This document shows positions 1-12,321 of a stretch of DNA of 64,000 bases, in pieces (position 1 is the first letter of the stretch; each line of letters opens with the position of its first letter). The stretch is from Effrenium voratum (Eukaryota > Sar > Dinophyceae > Suessiales > Symbiodiniaceae). Location: NCBI GenBank assembly GCA_963377175.1, contig CAUJNA010002902.1, positions 306,610 through 370,609 of the forward strand, in the 5' to 3' direction. A program made the position numbers and the translations under genes. Under the pieces are notes generated by a model, which was given only the letters and a program-made list of their open reading frames with translations, was not told the DNA's origin and searched no databases.

Positions 1-326
1 AATGGTAAAAAAAAAAGTTTTTGGAAATCCCAAAGCCGAGAATACTACTTTTAGAATAGGCCAATACAGAACCAATTCTAAAGCAGGTATTTTCCTGCAC
101 GTACTCAAATCCAGCCCTATTAGGGGGACCTGGGGGAAAAGGAATCCCACATCCCTGCCTCTGTCTTCCAGCAAGGAGCTGCCCTTCTTTACCACCTGAA
201 GCTAGGAAATTGGGCTGTGGGATGCAGGATGAACATGCGGATGGTTGCGACATCCGCTTCTCGCACCGTTCAGAACCCCGGGAAAATGACCCGATTCCCA
301 ATGCCAACCAGCACTGGTTTCCCGTG

Positions 327-392
327 GCCACCTAAGAAACCCTGGAATAATTTGGTTCCAAGGAAAATACCAAGCAATGGCTTCAGCCTGGC
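327..392 (+). repeat. Dispersed repeat family 3, diverged copy
   Basis: It carries CCACCTAAGAAACCCTGGAA and AATGGCTTCAGCCTGG, matching the 3' half of the copy at 42128. Confidence 0.42.
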
Positions 393-3300
393 CTCATTTC
401 GTGGTGCAAAATGGATGTCGCCACCATCCGCAGCATCTTGGTGGTCTTTTTGGACGATCTGCGCATGTCAAACTGAGGGGAAACCCCCAAAAATGGTGGC
501 TCTCCTTTTGGCTTCCATTCAAACCTCACCGGGATGGCGCACATCCACTCCGCTCCATTAGGCACCGAGCATTGCATGGCGTGGCAATGGGAGGCGAATG
601 GTACCAAGTAGACAAACTAAAGCATGACCAATCCCCTGTTTGGCTTCCAACATTTCCAAGCATGAACCAATGTGATGCTTCAAAAGAGGACCCCCCCCAA
701 AAAAAATGGATTCCGGTTTTCCTTTTCCCTTGGCTACCATCAAACAATGAAACCCCTTCAAACCCCAAGTTTCCCGTTGAGTCTCACAAAAAATGATCGC
801 CTCAAAACAAAACAGGCACGCAACCATTCGCCAGCACGAGCTGGAATCTGCTGGCCTTCCGCTTCCGGGTAAGTGGCACTTCCGGCGCACTCCTGGCGAG
901 CTTTTTGAAGTGGGGTTGGCACCCAGCCCCTGTTCTTCCCTCGAAAAAGGGGATCCCTGACAACCCCCAAAAATGGGAACTCCCCAAAAAAGAAGTTCAC
1001 TGAGAACCCCCCCACAAGAAGGTCATGAAGCAACTTTGAGGCTCACGCGTGAAGCCAGGCGATCGGCAAATGACTTGTGAATGCACCAAGGGCAAATCAA
1101 GCAAGCAGAAACACACATCGACAAGGAATTTCCGTTGCGGATTGATTTGATTGTGGAAAATCTCCCTCTGTGATGACAAGGGGGCCATTCTATGACCAGC
1201 ATACAGTGAAGGGGTCCCCTTGCTATCACAGAAAGTCGAAAGTGGCCCTGAAACCCACTTTTCCACAACCATGCATCTTGAGCACACTGGAATTTTTCAG
1301 AACCACTGCGGCTACTTAAGCATGAGATACCACAAAGCAGCGGCGGGGCATGCTGAGCCAAACCTTTTGCGGGAGCCTGGACAGGTTGACCAAGCCCATG
1401 TTCCCGTAGCCGAAAATAGGGGTCCATAAAGATGCATTTGGGACATGTTCAGCACCACCTGTACCGGCTGATTTGGAGGGGAAACCCCGGGTGAGGTTTC
1501 TGGATGCTCTTTGTGGCTTAGCTGGCGCCCGGCCCAGTCGGTCCGGCGACTCCGACTGTCTGACTGTCCGACTCTCCGTTGGATTCCCCGCAGGCCTCTC
1601 CAGGGCCACGAGCCTGTCTTGAACCTTCTTCAATTCAGGCCTGGCAGAATGCGGATCGAGAAACGTATCCCGGCGACAAGAGCGTCTCCAAGAGGCACTG
1701 GGTTTCATGATCAGTTTCCTCGATCTTTGATGGGCTTCCAGGGCTTCTTCGCTTTCCTTACAGACTCCTGGATGGACAGATGCTGAGGCTGCCAAGGCCG
1801 TGTGGCAGCAGATGTTCAAAGGGCCCAATGCGGAAGCTCGCAACTCAAGAACAAAAGACTCGAGTGGCAAGGAAGAAGGCCGACAGCTCATTGAGGTACA
1901 ACCACAGGTTTCCCATAGCGATTCCTGCTGGCCCACTTGTCACTGCCTTCCTAAATACTGCAAAACAAATGCAAGGTGGAAATCCCCTTCGAGAAGGCTT
2001 TCTTCTTTCTCATGGAGCTGTGCTAGGCTGGCAGAGTGGCAACAGCATCACCATGTGATTTGCTTTTGGCCGGCAAAATCTTCCTGTCCAGTTCCATGAG
2101 TGGTGGGAAGAGGGTGAACAAAAGAGCTACCTTCGTGGGCTCAAATGGTTCTTCCTACACCCATCCAGTAAGGACTCTGCATGATTCGCAGCCCAACATC
2201 CCGCGGCGCCTAATTTGCTTGTATCGTGTGGCAGCTCGGCTCACGTCCTGCAGAGATTCGCGTTCTGCACATCATTGTCTATGTCTGGCTATGAGGAGAT
2301 TCTCAGGGAATCTTTTTCTTGACGTCATGCTGAAGCCAAACATGGTAAGGCACACTTACAGGCATGCATTGCTTGAGGCTGGGTTTGGAGCTCCCTTGTA
2401 GGCTTGGCTTCAGCTTGGTTAGCCGTGCCTGTGGGGAGATGTGCTGGGATAGCGAACCTGGGGAACAAAAACCCTTGCTAGATCCTGCGCATTGTCTCAA
2501 TGAGCAGGCACACAAGGCTTCGTGGTTGCATGTGGTTGGTTCACTTGCAGTGGTCAGGCCATTCGCTGTATATCTGCTTCCTTGCAATCGGTGGTTTGGG
2601 TTGGTGTCCCAAACCACCAATCCGAACCACCAATTTAGGGTTGCCTGAGTACATGTTGGGCAGACTTTTGATGTGATGTGACTCTTGGAGGGGCCCTTGA
2701 TCAACAGGAAACGGGGGGGGGGGGGGGGCGGAAAACGACTTTGCTTCTTTTCGCAAACCTCAGCTTTCTCCCCCCCTCCCCCAAACCAAGAAACAAAGCC
2801 GCTTGAGTCTGGTCGGAAGGCTCCTCGCAGCCCGAGGCCAGGGGGCCATCCAAAGTCTCAGCGGCGAACCTCGATCGAATTTGGTTCAGCTCTGAGTGGC
2901 TCTCCCCTTCGACGCCTTCGACAGGCGGAACGTGGGTTCCCGGAACTGGAAGTGAACGGCTAACCTTTTGGAACCTTGGCGGATTATGGCCCCAAGCGGG
3001 GAACCGAAAGGTCGACTCGCTTTGGGCAAGTGAGTTGGGGGGGGGGGGTTGGAGGTATCTGAGTAAGTTGAGTTGTATTTGTTGTTTCGTGCATCGGCAA
3101 GCAGATTCCAGCAGCACCAACTGGGTGCCAAATACTGGGCCAGGAAAGGCAGCAACAAGTATCCGAGCCTTTTGGGTTCCTAGGCCAAATCCAAAAAAGC
3201 CGTTGAGCACCCAAACAAGGAAGATCGAATTTCCGAAAGCGCGATGCCAAGGTGCTGGACGGCTTCTCTCCAGCACTGGTCCGCCAGCTTCATACCGCTG

Positions 3301-4274
3301 ATGATGATGTTCCTAAGGCCAAGCAATGTACGGGCCCCTGTTTCCCAAAAGACGTCTGCCTTTTGACATCCATGACATACATGTGACCTGTCGTTTGACT
3401 GGAGACAAAACAAGCATAGGTTGGGGCCCATCATATTATGTTCCCGCCATCTGTTTGTTTGAATGTGCTTAAACAACTCCAGTTTCAACCTCCCCTGAAA
3501 TTTGTTGTAAACGTGGCCATGGCCGGCCCGGTCGGTTGGAGGAATTTTGCCCAACTCCATTTTGCCCAAGCAAGCACTGCTCGAGCTGATGCAGGGCCAA
3601 TGACCTCCAAATGGGGACAAACATACTGGCTGCCCACTCTCGAGTTGCGAGTCGAATCCCAGGCGAGCCGGCCCGCACACGCATTGCAGAACACACAGCT
3701 CAACATAAACACAACAAACAGCGGGGAACTCGCAAAACAAAAAAAGCAAGGTGCGGAATCCACTGCAGAACCGAGTCGGTAATCCCCTGCAACAGCCTTC
3801 CGTGGCCGTTGTCATAGCCGAAGCCTCTAACAATTGACAGAGAACAAATGCAAACGGCGCCACTGCCACGGGTTTCGCCACTTTTTGTTTCTTCTTTTTT
3901 TGGGGGAAATGAGTCCAGGCCGGGCGCTTGGTATTCTGCACCGAGGCGGAGTCCTGGCGCGGAATAGGCCCCCCCACGCGTGGTACCACTTGTTCGTGGG
4001 CTTTAAATGGAAACCCAATACAACCCAGCTATTTTCGGGGGTTCCCTAGAAAAAGAATCACACGCATTTGTTTTCGGGTTTTGAGACCTCTGGAGGGCTC
4101 CCGCTCGCACCAGTCTAAGGGGCCATGGCAAACACATCACCCGCTTCGAAGCGGAACCAAAAGTTGATTCGCGCCTGCACCAGGAAGGGCGCATCCTCGC
4201 CATAGACGGCGGAATGCCTGAAGGCTTGAGCAATGTTTGTTTGAACAGCCGTACAAACAGGCCTCTGTAGATGG
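393..4274. other. Mostly intron-like or intergenic; weak exon candidates
   Basis: No gene is firmly supported. Weak candidates: a plus exon 816-868 ending at a perfect CCGG/GTAAGT donor; a minus segment about 1620-1770 open in two natural-looking frames (one reads ELKKVQDRLVALER, the other ETDHETQCLLETLLS); a minus segment about 2795-2950 (SRFAAETLDGPLASG); and a minus exon about 3227-3300 after ATCATCAG (MKLADQCWREAVQHLGIALS), within a 269-codon open frame (3180-3989). A G17 run is at 2710. Confidence 0.35.
2592..2638 (+). repeat. Short palindrome related to the tRNA-like repeat
   Basis: The sequence GGTGGTTTGGGTTGGTGTCC is followed by CAAACCACCAATCCGAACCA, an imperfect hairpin sharing the ACCACCAAT ends of the units at 44992 and 46002. 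Confidence 0.4.
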
Positions 4275-4378
4275 ATATAACCCACTCAGGAGACTTACAA
4301 CCATTCTTTGACAACCATGGTATGTGGGTTGCAACAATGGTTGTTACCCGCTTGCTAAGTACGCTGCCCCTTTAAGTA
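4275..4378 (+). repeat. TIR-repeat family, copy 1
   Basis: The copy contains the internal marker ACCCACTCAGGAGACTTACA and ends CTAAGTACGCTGCCCC, the right terminal repeat of the family (see 22811-22933). Confidence 0.75.
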
Positions 4379-4704
4379 TCCTTGCCACTTTGAACATGGA
4401 ACCAAAGGGTGTTTCAAGCTTAGACATTGACTCGCCATACCTTGGCCCTCCTGGCCCGTCATGTTGTGGGAGGAAATGGATATGGCACAGCCACTCTCCT
4501 GTTATGCTTGCGCACGTTTTTGCTCCAACACATTGATGGTGGCCTCCTTTTCGAGGAAAGGTTTTGTGGCAGGTGGGTCCCGACGCGGTGGATGCCCGAC
4601 ACAGTCAAACCGACCATCGCCAACCACAAAACCGCTGAATTGCGGTCAATTAGAGGCTTGTCTAGGGCGCCGTATCTGTCTATCTGTCTAGCTGTCAGGC
4701 CGAC

Positions 4705-5455
4705 TCATCTGCGTTTCTGCGTTGCTCGGGGCCCAGGCAGGCCGTTCAGCAGCTCCTGCGGAGCAAAAACAGACACCGCGTGCGTTTTTTTCAGAGGGGC
4801 TTGTAGACCTGGCCCGGAATCCGAGGTGCTACCAGCCCGAAGTGACTGGAACACATGGGGGCCCTTCGTGCGGCCCGTCTTTCAGTAAAAAAACAACACG
4901 TTTGTTTTTGGAAGGGGCCCAGAATCCAAAAACACGAGTGGACTTCTGGGCCCATCCACTGACGGACTCCCAGTCTGAGACTTTCAAAGGGCTCCTCGAG
5001 CTGCCGACCTCGGAGCCTCTCCGCATCCAGGCAGCTTGCGGCCACCTGGCCCCGCTTTTTCAGGAGCCGCGCGTGGGAGCCGTCCTTAGCAAAGACGCCT
5101 TTGGTGGCACACGCCCAAAGATAGCGGACTCAGGTTGCCAAAATTTGCTGCCAGTGCCACATTCATCCAGACAGGGACCTATCAGGACGTACCTTGACCC
5201 ATTTGGATCCCTCACTCACTACCATATCAGAAACTCCTTGGACCTTTGCAGGCGACCAACCCAGCCCGGATCCCTGCCAAGCAGCCATCTCCCGGGCGAA
5301 AATCAAACGCTGCGCTAAGTGGGCTTCCTCGGCTGGTGGATTTCTGAGGAATAACGAGGCCTCACTTTGAGTAGCCCTGGACATCACCTGATAGTTGGGC
5401 TTCTTGTCATCAACAGCGCAAAGGGAATCAACCCGACAGGAATGTGTTGAGAGCA
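4705..5455 (-). CDS. Candidate host gene, last three exons, unknown product
   Basis: Three minus-strand exons join in phase: 5193-5455, 4944-5045 and 4705-4755 (stop TGA). The introns are 147 and 188 bases, both GT-AG; the first donor is GTCAAG/GTACGT and the last acceptor follows a pyrimidine tract (gtttttgctccgcag). The frame encodes AEEAHLAQRLIFAREMAAWQ and GVSDMVVSEGSKWVK in exon 1, GRQLEEPFESLRLGVRQWMG in exon 2 and ELLNGLPGPRATQKRR in exon 3. The total is 138 codons plus two bases. I do not recognise the family. Upstream exons must exist; 6554-6662 and 8057-8145 are candidates. Confidence 0.55.
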
Positions 5456-6553
5456 CTGCACCAGAAATGTAACACCATTGTTGCATCTAATTTGGATGGG
5501 CTCCCTTTGAACCAACTGGGAAAAAAACGCATCCCGCCACCCCACCACCCCGATGCAACACTTGCTGACTTGAAGTGGCACTCGTCTTGCTCCCTGCAGC
5601 CTGGGCGCGATTTCACCTCAGTTCACATCCCCAGCCCAGTCACCCTGCTACAACAACTGGGTGATAGCCTCAGAATGACCCACTAACGTCTAAAGGGAAA
5701 CCACCCCAAAAAAGAACTTTGAACTCAGAGCATAAGCCATATCCCCAACCGCGGAACCTTCCTGGAACCTGGAGCCCTTCTGGAATCCCAGGGCAGGGAC
5801 CATATTTTGGATTATTGGGGTTGACCATCCACAGAAATGAATCAGCGGGTGTCTATCCTCGTATTCGTGGGGATACCCATCCCGACTTGTGCAGGAGCTC
5901 TTCTAGCCATGGGGAGGACTTTCTGGGAAACCACCCATTGGAGGGTTCCATTGCGAGAAGCAATGCCAAGACTATGCCAACAGCTCAGCGAGCGATCCAT
6001 CGTCAGCGCCTCAAAACCGCGAGGAGCTAGACAGGTCGTTTTATGCCCCATGGCAAATATAAAGTCTCAATGTCGGTCCAACTAAGGAAATCGATCACTA
6101 TCTGGCCGGGTGCCAATAGAGGGTCCCTCATTTACACTTGAGGGACTTGTGAAATTTGTGGGAGTGCGAAAAACATAAGTTACTTCAGGATAATACGTAA
6201 TTGCTTGACTGACGTGAGCTATGGAAGCTGTCATGAAAGTGTGCGCATTGGCCCAGCATGCCCCTCGGCATTGAAGCATGCAAACTCCCACTCATTGTTG
6301 CCATGACCCCTCTGCAAAAAATATCTAACTTTTTGTAGGCTCAATGGAAAACCCGATGGCAATCCAGGCCAAAGTTATAAAGTCTAAAGATCCAACTTAA
6401 GTTATAAAGTTTGTGGAGTTCAACCAACCAGTTAATTAAAGTCTATCTCCTCCCACTAGCATGGCAACTCGTTTTTGCTCTTTAAAAAACATGACTTCAG
6501 ATTTCGAGTCTAAAGATCCAACCAACCTACCGAGCCCTTCGATGGCGCCCAAC

Positions 6554-8145
6554 GTTTGTCCACCCTCCCGCCCCCTTGATGGCAACAGCCGAAGGGCTGG
6601 CGATGACCAGGGCCTCGCTCAGAAAGGGCACCGAGCCGTTGGAGGCCTCCGAAACCCGGAGGCTCCGGAAAACGAGTCACCAAAGCATGTAATGTAGCAT
6701 CCGAAAAAATGGGCCAGCGTTTGGGACAATCTTACATCTGCCTTTCATCAAAATGACGGATGACAAAATGTTTAGATCCTATAGGAGCAGGTTTGAACGT
6801 TGGCCAAACCCAACAAATGACAGCCAAACCCAGTCACAACGCACGCGAAATACTTGCTGGTACGGCAGCCTGTGAAAGAGAAATGAAATGACCCCAAAAA
6901 AAAGCAAGCCCTCCAATTCCTATGATTTACTTCAAGTTGGAATCCCCGGTTCGCCGGTTCATTCCATTTCTCGTTACATACATTGTAAGTAAACACCGCA
7001 CATCGTTGCAAGTTAACCCCCCTTGAATGTCAAATGGCCCCCAAACTTCGCCCATGTTGGGGGGCAAAGAATTTGCTCGCGGGGTTCCTCTTTCCTACTC
7101 GCGATATTGAAGGAATCAACCAAAGCGACAGTTGGCCTCTATCTGTACGCCGAGGGAAAACTGTCACCCATAGGTGCCCCTCACTTTATGTGGTTGGCTG
7201 ATGTTTAGCCATGAGGAAATATACACTCCCTCCCACGGTGCCATGTCACCTGACAGGGGGTTCCTACAAGAGGAAACTGATTTTCCAGGTACCCCGCCTT
7301 AGTGGGAGAAAATATGCGGCCTCCGTTTTGTTGATGATTTTTTTTTCTGCGGGTTTCAAAGCTGGTCCCAGCACTGCAGCCATAGAATTTGATCAAAACC
7401 CAGGCAGGCATGCGGAATCGCAAGCTGCTTGTCCGTACCGTGTATAGCCGGCTAAGAATGACAAGAGGGGTGATCGCATCAATCTGCCTTGAGTGCCTGC
7501 ACAGGGCAAGTTGTCAGCTTACAACTGTTCAAACCTTAGTAAACTCACCCAAACAACGATTCCCGCGTGCCAACTTCTACCAACTCCCGCCCTTTCTGAA
7601 GATCAAGCTTCAACAAACACCATCACTCAGCCGCGCCTGGGCCCGCTGGTCGAAATCGCTTCTCAGGCGCGCAATGGAATCGGCGGTGGCGGTGAGCCTT
7701 CGGCCAGGTCTCGCTGGCGAAAGATCGCGCCGCACTCTGATTCATCAAGCCGAGTGGTACCGCTGGACAGGGGGAAAATGGGGACACCTCTTGAAAAGGG
7801 ACACCTCTATCACTTAGCTTCGTGTCAAGTCAAGAATTGTCACATTCAAATGGGACACTTCTTCGATATCAACCACATCTTGGGCCCGGAGCCTTCCGAG
7901 TGCCCTGACTCAGCCAGTCATTTGGTCACTTGCCCTGTTGCCCGTGTGCGTGTGCAACGGTCACAACTCCGTGTGGGCTGTGGCTATGGCTCCCTTAAAT
8001 GTCCCATAGAGAGGTCCATGACGTCCCTACAAACCAAGACCCGGGGCACACAAGGCCTTTTGCAGCCCGGTCGCGTCTTGACCGCCTCCGCAGACTTCTT
8101 CTTCTCGAACTCGGACATCTTCCTCAGCGTCGACAGCCGAAGCAT
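6554..8145 (-). CDS. Candidate host exons, possibly 5' part of the 4705-5455 gene
   Basis: Two GC3-rich exons are phase-compatible. The first (8057-8145) starts with an ATG and encodes RLSTLRKMSEFEKKKSAEAV, ending at an AAAAG/GC donor. The second (6554-6662) encodes EASNGSVPFLSEALVIASPS, ending AAC/GT. Joining the second to 5193-5455 needs a different donor or a missing exon, because the phases as drawn do not match. The product is not recognised. Confidence 0.33.
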
Positions 8146-9920
8146 GGACAAACACCGGGGTTAAGGAGGGGGTGGAGAAATCGGGATCCTGAGCTTTCGA
8201 AGACATTAAGCAATGTGCGCAGTTTAGCACCTAGAGCAGCCATCAAAATGCGCACATTGACTACATGGCTGCAATTCCAAAAGAATCAAAGCTGACCTGG
8301 GAAAGCGTATCTACATTTAAAAACCACTCTTTCATTCGCCCCGTGCGCCCCGGGACTGGAAGAAAGTGCGGTCTTTGCTACGGCGGATTCCCAAGATATA
8401 TCAAGTAGCGGAACAAGGGAAACCCAGCTAGCAGATCGCCGTGAATCAGCCGTTTTTCGTGGCTCTGTGGCAAGTCCACTTGCACTACTTCAGGCATCCA
8501 CTTGATTTGCGCATCTGATTGGGTCCTTGATTTGCGCTTACCATAGGTTCTGTGTTGGGATGGATGAAGCCCAAAATGCGCCATGGATGCAGCCCTATGC
8601 GCCCCACAAATGACTGCTTGATAAACCAAAGTGTGGTGCAACAATGAATTCTCCGCAGGAAAGCCCCCAGATGTTTGGTTTTTTTCCCCCTACGCGGCCC
8701 GAAACAAACGCGAAATCTTGGAGGAAACCCCCCCCCAGACCCCAAAAGACCAGCATCACGACAGCTTCCAACTCGCTCCAGGCTTCTGAAGCTCCGCTGG
8801 GTTGTCCTTCCCCAAGTCCTCGAAGAGCGTGCGCAACCTTGGCCAGACGGACGCGACTCGGCCCCGGCAAAAAAGTTGCGTTTTGCGGGTGAAAAGGGAA
8901 CATGAAGCAAACCCAGAACCAAATGGAAAAAAAGTTGGCCCAGTCTGGAAATGAGTAGATTGCGGCAAAAGCAGGTACTGCAGCAAAAAGGTTCGGACTG
9001 CCCCAGGCCAGGATTCTCTAATTTGGCAAAGGTGTCGCCTGTGTACCCGCAACACGGCGGCCCGAAAACTGGATATCTTTTGACACTCCCACTTGCCAAT
9101 TGCCCCTGGGTGGCCTTCTTCAGGAGAACCTCATGGTTTTACTCCCCTGCGGGCTCTCATGGGGCCAAAGCAAAACTGTTCACAGGAAACTCATCTTGCG
9201 GGGGCCCTTCTGGATTTCTATTCGCCGTGCTGACGGGTAAGGCCGCGGCTCGTGAAACTTTGCAGTGAGGTTCTCCTTGGATTCAGCTTGATTCGGCGTT
9301 CAAACTGGGAGCAAGCTATTCAAGCAACGTCATACTTCAGGGCGTGCGCCTGCGAGCACCGCGCACACGCCTACCGCTCCGCGCTGTATTTGGAGGAGGC
9401 AAAATGTTCAGCACTCCCGCCCAAGAGTGTACTTTCAATACTGTACACACGCCTGCGCACTGATAAGCGCACCTGCTCAAGAGTCCAAAACACGCACACC
9501 TGAGCACACGCTCAGCGCTACACACGTGCCTGCGAATTGGCTCGAGGAACAAACACGCCTGCCGATAAGCACTCCATGTTGCCTCCGCTCGTGCGAGTGA
9601 CGACTCGGAAGTCCTCGTTTAAAGACACAAGATCCGGCTATGAGCCATGCACCCAGCTTGTACTGGCCCGACTTCATAGACTTCCAAGGTGGGCCATGGG
9701 GGGCCTAGCCCTAAACAAGCCTAGGACAAGCCTAGGACAAGCCAAGGATAAGCCCAAGGCCTTACTTGGGGCCTAAATGGATCGCTCCATTGCCTAGCTC
9801 CCTACCGACTGCAAACGTTCCATCAACCAAGGTGCGGCAGCGTCCATGAGCTGAGACCAGCCTGCCGCGTGGGTTTTGCCAAGTTTGTTCTTAGCAGGTG
9901 TTTAGTGAACCTGGCTATTT

Positions 9921-10007
9921 GTTTCACTTAGGAGACATATGACCATGGTAGGTGGGTTGTAACAGTGGTTATTACCCAGCTACTAAGTACCCTGCCCCTG
10001 TAAGTAG
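9921..10007 (+). repeat. TIR-repeat family, copy 2
   Basis: It contains CACTTAGGAGACATATGACC and ends CTAAGTACCCTGCCCC. The left terminal repeat is not visible. Confidence 0.72.
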
Positions 10008-10623
10008 GCAGTTAAAGATGGACATCCCCATCATACTCAGGTGTCTGGAATTTTGAGCCAGTGCCCACTATCTCCTCTTTACCAGAGGCCCGTGCTTGAC
10101 CTCGAAAGCCAGCTGAATAACCGACTTGGGCCATCGGACACACATGACTGCAGTGAGAATCCCAGATCTCTAGCGTCCTGTTGTCCAGTGACCCTTGCAA
10201 AGAAAGGGAACCCTTTCGGGGTTGCTCAATTTGAGTGGGGAGAACCCATCAAACAAAATTTGAAATCGGGTGGAATCCACCAAACCACTGGGAATGACAT
10301 TTTCGTCTGCTGACCTTGGCTAACTTTGCCAGACAGTGACCTCCGGGGTACTTTGAACCAAACTAAGCCATGATGATGGGAGCAACTTGATGGTGAAAGT
10401 AGGTTTCTAGCCTTTTTGATTGCAACAAGTGGCTTGATGGCTGGGTCGACGCAGGAGGAGCTCAACTAGCCATGGTCCTCTTCGTTTGTGGGCTTATCCA
10501 ATGGTCGCTAGGACCACCAAGCTCTCAAAAGGACAGCCTGGTCGCAAGGAAGTGGTTTCGGAGGCGCCCCATGGCCTGCCCAACAACAAGATCCAAGGTA
10601 GCCCCCAACAATTCAAAAGCCCC

Positions 10624-10709
10624 CTAGACAAAACGACGCCGCGCGCCTTCTTCCTCCAGGTCCGGGATCGGCTGTGGCCGCGCCACGTTGGCCGGCAGAA
10701 CTGCCTGAG
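10624..10709 (-). CDS. Candidate terminal exon
   Basis: The acceptor (cctctttgcag) is followed by a strongly GC3-biased frame encoding AQAVLPANVARPQPIPDLEE and ending in TAG. The gene it would terminate lies at higher coordinates but no further exon was identified before element A. The product is unknown. Confidence 0.35.
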
Positions 10710-11990
10710 CTGCAAAGAGGCCAGAGGGCGCAAGTAGATGAGCTCAGGGCGCTTTGGCTGAGCCATTTGAGCCATTTCAGCACACAATTCTCAGGGCAGC
10801 TTGAAAAACCAAGGGGCCTGTTCAGTTGATCCCCTTCTCCATCTGTCTGGGGAAACCTCACAAGAGTCATTGGGGCTCGCCCATGTGAAGCAACACATTT
10901 TTGGCAGGGACAAGCTCGGACTGGCTCACCAGGCGACTTCAATTTGATGTGCAGCTGCATCTGCAGCTGCAAAACCCCAATGCAGATGTCCCGATTTTGG
11001 CGCCAAAATTGAGAGACAGCCGGCCCCAGGCATCTGGTCAAAACAAAAAAAACTGATTTAGACACCAGAAGTACGGATACCCCTAAGCAAAGGACCTTCA
11101 TAATGGTGAGCTCGTCACCCCCTCCAAACAAAAGAAGACCAACACACATCATAGCATGAATCGAATATTAACAGGTGAGACGCCGACATCCAGAAACAGC
11201 GAAGCTGGAAGAATGACGGAATTTGACTAGCATGAGTCTGAATGAGTCTTGATGTGTATCTTGGCTAATGGTATGCATATTGCTGCCAGGCAAGAGGATG
11301 TAAATGTGGTCTTGTATATCTGAGTTCTGGTGTTAAATCCAGAAGCATACAGTTGGCTAAAGCAATAGGATTGTGGTGATGATGGTATGGGAGTATGGGG
11401 TGGAAGAAGTGCTAGTGAATTGTGGATCCCAAATATTGTGCGCTGTCGGTATGCTTGGGATTGTTTCACCCAGAGAGAATTGTTAGCATTGGATGCTGTG
11501 TGATAAAGATTGCTTGATACCCAGATTAAGATCGTACTTAGGTGACCCCAATGTGCTGTGAAGATCTACAGATTTAAAGATCGAGTATTATCTAGAGCAA
11601 AAACAACACCTATATCATAAATGGAACCCACTATTTGGAAACATACCGAAGTCGAACATTTACCATTGAAAGATAAAGCTATCATCCAATTGATCGTTGC
11701 ACCAAAAGTAGACGTGCCTTTAGCTTCAAGGTATGGAGCGTGCATTAAACTGTGAACCACTGAGATCTCAGTGTGCAATAACTTAAAACATTTCACCTTT
11801 ATCACGCTGAGGCCGTATTTGTAGTATGATATCGCAGTCTACGCACCTTTCAGGTGCAAGACTCTGCCCTTTCTTTAAACATTTGGGTGCCCTAATGTTG
11901 AGTAACATGCATGGGCAAGGCCATGCATTCTTCTGAAAGCTGTAATTGTGTTGTGCACAACACCTGGCACGCTGAGGGAAATAAATAAAA

Positions 11991-12072
11991 ATATATATAT
12001 ATATATATTACACTAAACTTGCATCAACTACTCGAGCACATGTGGCACCCCCCCCCCCCAAAAAAAAAAAAC
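11991..12072 (+). repeat. (AT)n tract and C12A12 homopolymer pair
   Basis: An AT dinucleotide run (11991-12008) is followed by runs of C (12048-12059) and A (12060-12072). It lies about 250 bases beyond the ORF2 stop of element A and could mark its 3' end, but no poly-A tail in the element's sense is seen. Confidence 0.8.
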
Positions 12073-12321
12073 ACGCCCCCAAAAGAATTTGACGGTATTT
12101 GCAGTACCTTTTCGCGATTTCCACCCCCTTTTCAGGCACTGCAATTTGCAGCATATAACTTTGCTCGCATCTGCTGACATCTGACTGTGACAGTATCCTC
12201 TTAAAACCCTTTAAAGCAAAGAGCAAGCTGAGGAAAATGCACATTTATCGCGGACGCTTTGCATTCGGCAGTGACGCACAGCGCGAGCAGTGCGGCCATG
12301 CCGGTTCGTGGTCCACACCAC

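Larger units (their letters stand above)
8146..12321. other. Intergenic or intron DNA
   Basis: Apart from TIR copy 2 and the exon at 10624-10709, little is seen. Both strands at 8720-8890 have open, partly GC3-rich frames but no decisive splice pair. A short tandem of CCTAGGACAAG lies at 9719-9755. From about 11160 the DNA becomes AT-richer and shows nothing recognisable up to element A. Confidence 0.4.

Noticed and set aside
4722..5318. 198-codon plus-strand gene
   Set aside because: It is the shadow of the minus-strand exon chain 4705-5455, which has matched splice sites and phase.
7493..8164. 223-codon plus-strand gene
   Set aside because: Long but without consistent codon bias; the minus strand over 8057-8145 has a better first exon, and 7620-7770 is open in two competing frames.
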